Shown in pieces: positions 61,519-64,000 of a stretch of DNA of 64,000 bases; the stretch's first letter is position 1, and the number at the start of each line of letters is the position of its first letter. Under the pieces are notes generated by a model. It was not told the DNA's origin and ran no database searches. It saw only the letters and a program-made list of their open reading frames with translations. The position numbers and the translations under genes were made by a program. Source of the stretch: JBEBSD01 sp040394475. Lineage in GTDB: Bacteria; Bacteroidota; Bacteroidia; Cytophagales; Spirosomataceae. The DNA lies in NCBI GenBank assembly GCA_040394475.1, contig JBEBSD010000018.1:23420-87419 (forward strand), in the 5' to 3' direction.

Positions 61519-62550
61519 TCAGTCACAGCCTTTCCCGCTGATCAGGATGGTAGTGCCTTTTACTTCATACATCCCCTGGATGGCGGCACAAATCAGATCC
61601 AATTGAGCGTAGAGGCCCTTTTCAGAGAGGTTCGCTGTCAGGGGGCAATCGCCGAGCGCTTTCTTTTCGACATCCAGTCCGATGCTGTACGTTTCCTCCA
61701 GTTCCGACAATACCTGCGACAGCGGGGTATCATTGTAATCGAAGGTGTATTGTCTTGCTACGGTCGCCTGGGGCACCGCCACCGGCTCTTCCACCAGGCT
61801 GGTGACAAACAAGCGGTTTTCTGTCAGGAATTTCACCTGGTGGTTCGGGGTGAGGACGACCCCGTTGCTGTTTTTGCTGGATTGAACCGCCTCAGCTTTA
61901 TCGTTCTCGTATACGGATACCTTCCCCGTCGTTACCGAAACTTCAACCGCCGAACCCCGTTGCGGGGCTTTTACCCGAAAGCTTGTTCCCAATACCCTGG
62001 TGGTGATCTGTCCGGCATTGACCAGGAACGGCCTGTCCGGGTTCTCGCTTATCTCAAAAAAAGCTTCGCCGGTCAAATGAACTTCCCTTTTTTGCGCCTC
62101 GAAATGTGTAGGAAACTGTAATTCACTTTCAGGACTGAGCAACACGGTGCTGCCGTCTTCCAGGGCAACGGGTAAAACCGCCGGACCTGTATTGACCACC
62201 CGTTCCATACCCGCTTCTTTTTCGTAGGCCATGCCCCGGTCCGGGTTTTTGTCGTCCCGGTAAAGCAAGTAACCCAGGGCCAGCAGCAGCGCGACAGAGG
62301 CGGCAGCAATAACGCGGACACGTCGCCATAAGGGCGTTGCTTCCACCTCAGGGAGCGCCTGATCGCCAAATGCCCCATTCTGCAGCTTCATCCAAAGCCG
62401 CTTTTCTAACGCCTCCCACTCCCGGGGGCTGAGCGAACGGGGTTCTTCCTCTATCAGCGCATACCATTGTTCTACAATCCGGCGTTCTGCCGCTGTAGCA
62501 TTCCCCGACTGGTATTTCTTTAATAACGCAGCAATTGACGTACGACTCAT
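61519..62550 (-). CDS. FecR-family anti-sigma factor, locus D
   Basis: A 343-residue anti-sigma regulator. Cytoplasmic part MSRTSIAALLKKYQSGNATAAERRIVEQWYALIEE, membrane segment VIAAASVALLLALGYLLY near 93-110, FecR domain (LEDGSTVLLSPESELQFPTHF, LTGEAFFEISENPDRPFLV, VLGTSFRVKAP) and DUF4974 (FDYNDTPLSQVLSELEETYSI). The 176-bp gap to susC contains an imperfect hairpin at 61441-61465 (CTGGCAGTG with CATTGCCAG). Confidence 0.91.
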   Translation of the reverse strand: MSRTSIAALLKKYQSGNATAAERRIVEQWYALIEEEPRSLSPREWEALEKRLWMKLQNGAFGDQALPEVEATPLWRRVRVIAAASVALLLALGYLLYRDDKNPDRGMAYEKEAGMERVVNTGPAVLPVALEDGSTVLLSPESELQFPTHFEAQKREVHLTGEAFFEISENPDRPFLVNAGQITTRVLGTSFRVKAPQRGSAVEVSVTTGKVSVYENDKAEAVQSSKNSNGVVLTPNHQVKFLTENRLFVTSLVEEPVAVPQATVARQYTFDYNDTPLSQVLSELEETYSIGLDVEKKALGDCPLTANLSEKGLYAQLDLICAAIQGMYEVKGTTILISGKGCD

Positions 62551-62700
62551 GTTTCAGGACTTTACAGTAAGATAGTCGGACAAAAGGGAACAGCCCGCAA
62601 GATTGTAGTAAAGATTCTTTAATAATTTATGTAAATAACCTAATCAGCAATCCAATTATTGCTAAAATGCAATTTTGCAACAGAAACTGCAGGCATCTCG

Positions 62701-62826
62701 GAAATTGGCTGTCGGAAATCAGCTATCAGAGATCGGAGATCAGCAATCAGCTGTCGGAAATCGGAGATCAGCTATCGGAGATGATCAATCGGAAATCGGA
62801 AATCGGAAATTAAAAATCGCAATTCA
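62701..62826. repeat. Eighteen-unit heptanucleotide array
   Basis: Eighteen consecutive 7-nt units in strict phase with consensus GNNATCR (GAAATCG, GCTATCA, GAGATCA, GCTGTCG and variants). The last units run through the stop and final codons of the sigma gene (ends at 62810), so its C-terminus may be repeat-derived. Confidence 0.9.
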
Positions 62827-63394
62827 TAACCAGCAGCAGAGCAACGGGAAGAAAATCCCTGAGTTGTTGACGGAGGAGCTTGAGCGACTGCGTAATGTGG
62901 TATTCCACCGTCCGTTCGGGCATATCAAGAAGGTGTGCAATTTCCCGGGTTGTTTTGTGTTCGACCCGGCTCATATGGAAAATACGGCCTGTTTTCACGG
63001 GCAGCTGTTTCAGGACACTATCAAAAATGGCCGAAATATCTTGGAAGTTAACCGCTTCGTCGGGAGCCTCTTCATATTGTTCCGGTCGTTTCAGGGCAAA
63101 ATCAACATACTTTTCAGCCAGGAACTGCGTCCGGTAGTGGTCGATGATCTGGTATTTGAGTGCATTGAACAGGTACCCTCCCAGGTTCTCAATCTGAAGG
63201 GTTGCCCGTTTTTCCCAAACCTTCAAATAGACATTCTGCAACAATTCTTCGACAATTTCGTCTGACTTGACCTTACGCTGCCCGGATGTAAAAAGCGCTT
63301 TCCAGTAGCGCTTATAGATTTCATTGAAAGCACCTTTATCATCTACCTTCAGCAGCTTTACAAGGAGTTCGTCGCTGAGTAAATGATATTCCAT
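62810..63394 (-). CDS. ECF RNA polymerase sigma factor, locus D
   Basis: A sigma-70 ECF factor, 194 residues from ATG 63394 (MEYHLLSDELLVKLLKVDDK); the longer frame to 63454 has a cysteine-rich, unlikely N-terminus. Region 2: AFNEIYKRYWKALFTSGQ and VEELLQNVYLKVWEKRATL. Region 4: LPVKTGRIFHMSRVEHKTTREIAHLLDMPERTVEYHI. It is followed 259 bp later by fecR, the longest sigma-fecR gap of the four loci, filled by the heptamer array. Confidence 0.91.
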   Translation of the reverse strand: MEYHLLSDELLVKLLKVDDKGAFNEIYKRYWKALFTSGQRKVKSDEIVEELLQNVYLKVWEKRATLQIENLGGYLFNALKYQIIDHYRTQFLAEKYVDFALKRPEQYEEAPDEAVNFQDISAIFDSVLKQLPVKTGRIFHMSRVEHKTTREIAHLLDMPERTVEYHITQSLKLLRQQLRDFLPVALLLVMNCDF

Positions 63395-63650
63395 AAAGAA
63401 TGCCTGTTTTTCAATTTCACCGCAATTTCTACCACAGATTACGCAGACACACACAGATAGAACGGGTTAGTCCATCTGCGGTGCATTTGTCTTCCCTCCC
63501 TGCCAGGCATTAAAACCCCGCGAAATGTAAAAATACAACGGATTATTCAAGTCAGCAAATTGCCGCTCAGCCGAAATGAGCGCATTCCGGCTCCCACCGC
63601 ACCCCAAAACCTCAACCGGCGCGCCCCGGAGACTACATCCGGGTTCTTTG

Positions 63651-63843
63651 GCGATCGGCCATCGGTAGGGCAACGATTAAAAAACCATCATCTCCCCATC
63701 CCCCAAGCCCCGAAGGGGCGACATCCATTAACCCCGGATATCGGCGATCGGATTTCGGCGATCGGCTATCGGCAGGGCAACGATTAAAAAACCATCATAC
63801 CCATACCCCAAGCCCTGAAGGGGCGACATCCATTAGCCCCGGA
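63651..63843. repeat. Long direct repeat, two copies of about 87 bp
   Basis: Copies at 63651-63738 and 63758-63843, period 107 bp. Shared blocks include GGGCAACGATTAAAAAACCA and GAAGGGGCGACATCCATTA. Each ends in CCCCGGA; in the second this starts a 7-bp hairpin with TCCGGGG (63837-63855). An inverted relative (CCCCGGAGACTACATCCGGG) is at 63624-63643. Confidence 0.85.
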
Positions 63844-63900
63844 TGTAGTCCGGGGACCGATCCCGCCGTCCCCCCGCATCCCCGCATCCCCACATCCCTC

Positions 63901-63990
63901 GGCAACATTCTAATAAAAACATCATATCCGTCCCCCGCATCCCCAGGCAACATTCTAATAGAAACATCATATCCGTACCCCGAATCCAAC
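63901..63990. repeat. 45-bp tandem repeat, two copies
   Basis: Units at 63901-63945 and 63946-63990, both beginning GGCAACATTCTAATA and containing AAACATCATATCCGT, with few mismatches. The array may continue beyond the window. Confidence 0.85.
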
Positions 63991-64000
63991 CGTCCCCCCC

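Larger units (their letters stand above)
63395..64000. other. Gene-free repeat region at the window end
   Basis: No gene supported over 606 bp. It contains an ACCACAGATTACGCAGAC-type repeat near 63431, a heptamer run at 63737-63778 (GATATCG, GCGATCG, GATTTCG, GCGATCG, GCTATCG), the long direct repeat and 45-bp tandem listed separately, and short palindromes. A 68-codon minus frame at 63467-63673 crosses repeat sequence and was not called. Confidence 0.75.

Noticed and set aside
63467..63673. 68-codon minus-strand frame near the window end
   Set aside because: It crosses repeat sequence and shows no domain or signal; kept as part of the repeat region.

Overview
The window comes from a member of the Bacteroidota. 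The evidence is four SusC/SusD pairs, each with its own ECF sigma factor and FecR-type anti-sigma factor, SusC proteins with N-terminal STN domains, a protein with a type IX secretion sorting tail, DUF1080 and Gfo/Idh/MocA sugar-oxidation genes, and intergenic heptanucleotide repeats. Base composition is near 50% GC. It looks like an environmental carbohydrate degrader of a Cytophagales, Sphingobacteriales or Chitinophagales type, but the sequence alone does not fix the genus. No rRNA, tRNA, insertion sequence or CRISPR array was seen.

Layout. (1) 2-1288: 3' part of a Gfo/Idh/MocA oxidoreductase. (2) 1285-1467: short palindromic and 32-bp tandem repeats that hold the stop codons of two convergent genes. 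(3) 1465-7831: a mutagenic repair module, with a LexA-like XRE-S24 repressor divergent from imuA-imuB-dnaE2 and a palindromic operator candidate between them. (4) 7909-18677, minus strand, locus A: sigma, FecR, SusC, SusD, metallo-beta-lactamase-fold protein, DUF1080 hydrolase, Gfo/Idh/MocA oxidoreductase. (5) 19159-20928, plus: secreted receptor-L-type leucine-rich repeat protein with a T9SS tail. (6) 21201-40823, minus, locus B: sigma, FecR, SusC, SusD, Fn3 lipoprotein, PL1 pectate lyase, GH28 polygalacturonase, PQQ dehydrogenase with inserted cytochrome c, TIM-barrel sugar isomerase, two BNR propeller proteins, two phosphatases. (7) 40975-41735, plus: broken DUF4143 ATPase. (8) 41838-54003, minus, locus C: sigma, FecR, SusC, SusD, small lipoprotein, two large uncharacterised secreted proteins, strong terminator. 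(9) 54132-63394, minus, locus D: sigma, FecR, SusC, SusD, a close paralogue of a locus C secreted protein, and a CBM6 relic. (10) 63395-64000: gene-free repeats.

How the parts work together. Each minus-strand locus reads as a substrate-sensing uptake unit. The TonB-dependent SusC carries an STN domain that can signal through FecR to the ECF sigma factor, and SusD binds glycan at the cell surface. Locus B has a clear homogalacturonan or pectin logic (PL1 plus GH28). Locus A and the first gene suggest oxidation to 3-keto sugars followed by cleavage. Loci C and D share a secreted protein family with features of toroid-fold polysaccharide lyases but no family assignment I can defend. It is the best candidate here for undescribed enzymology.
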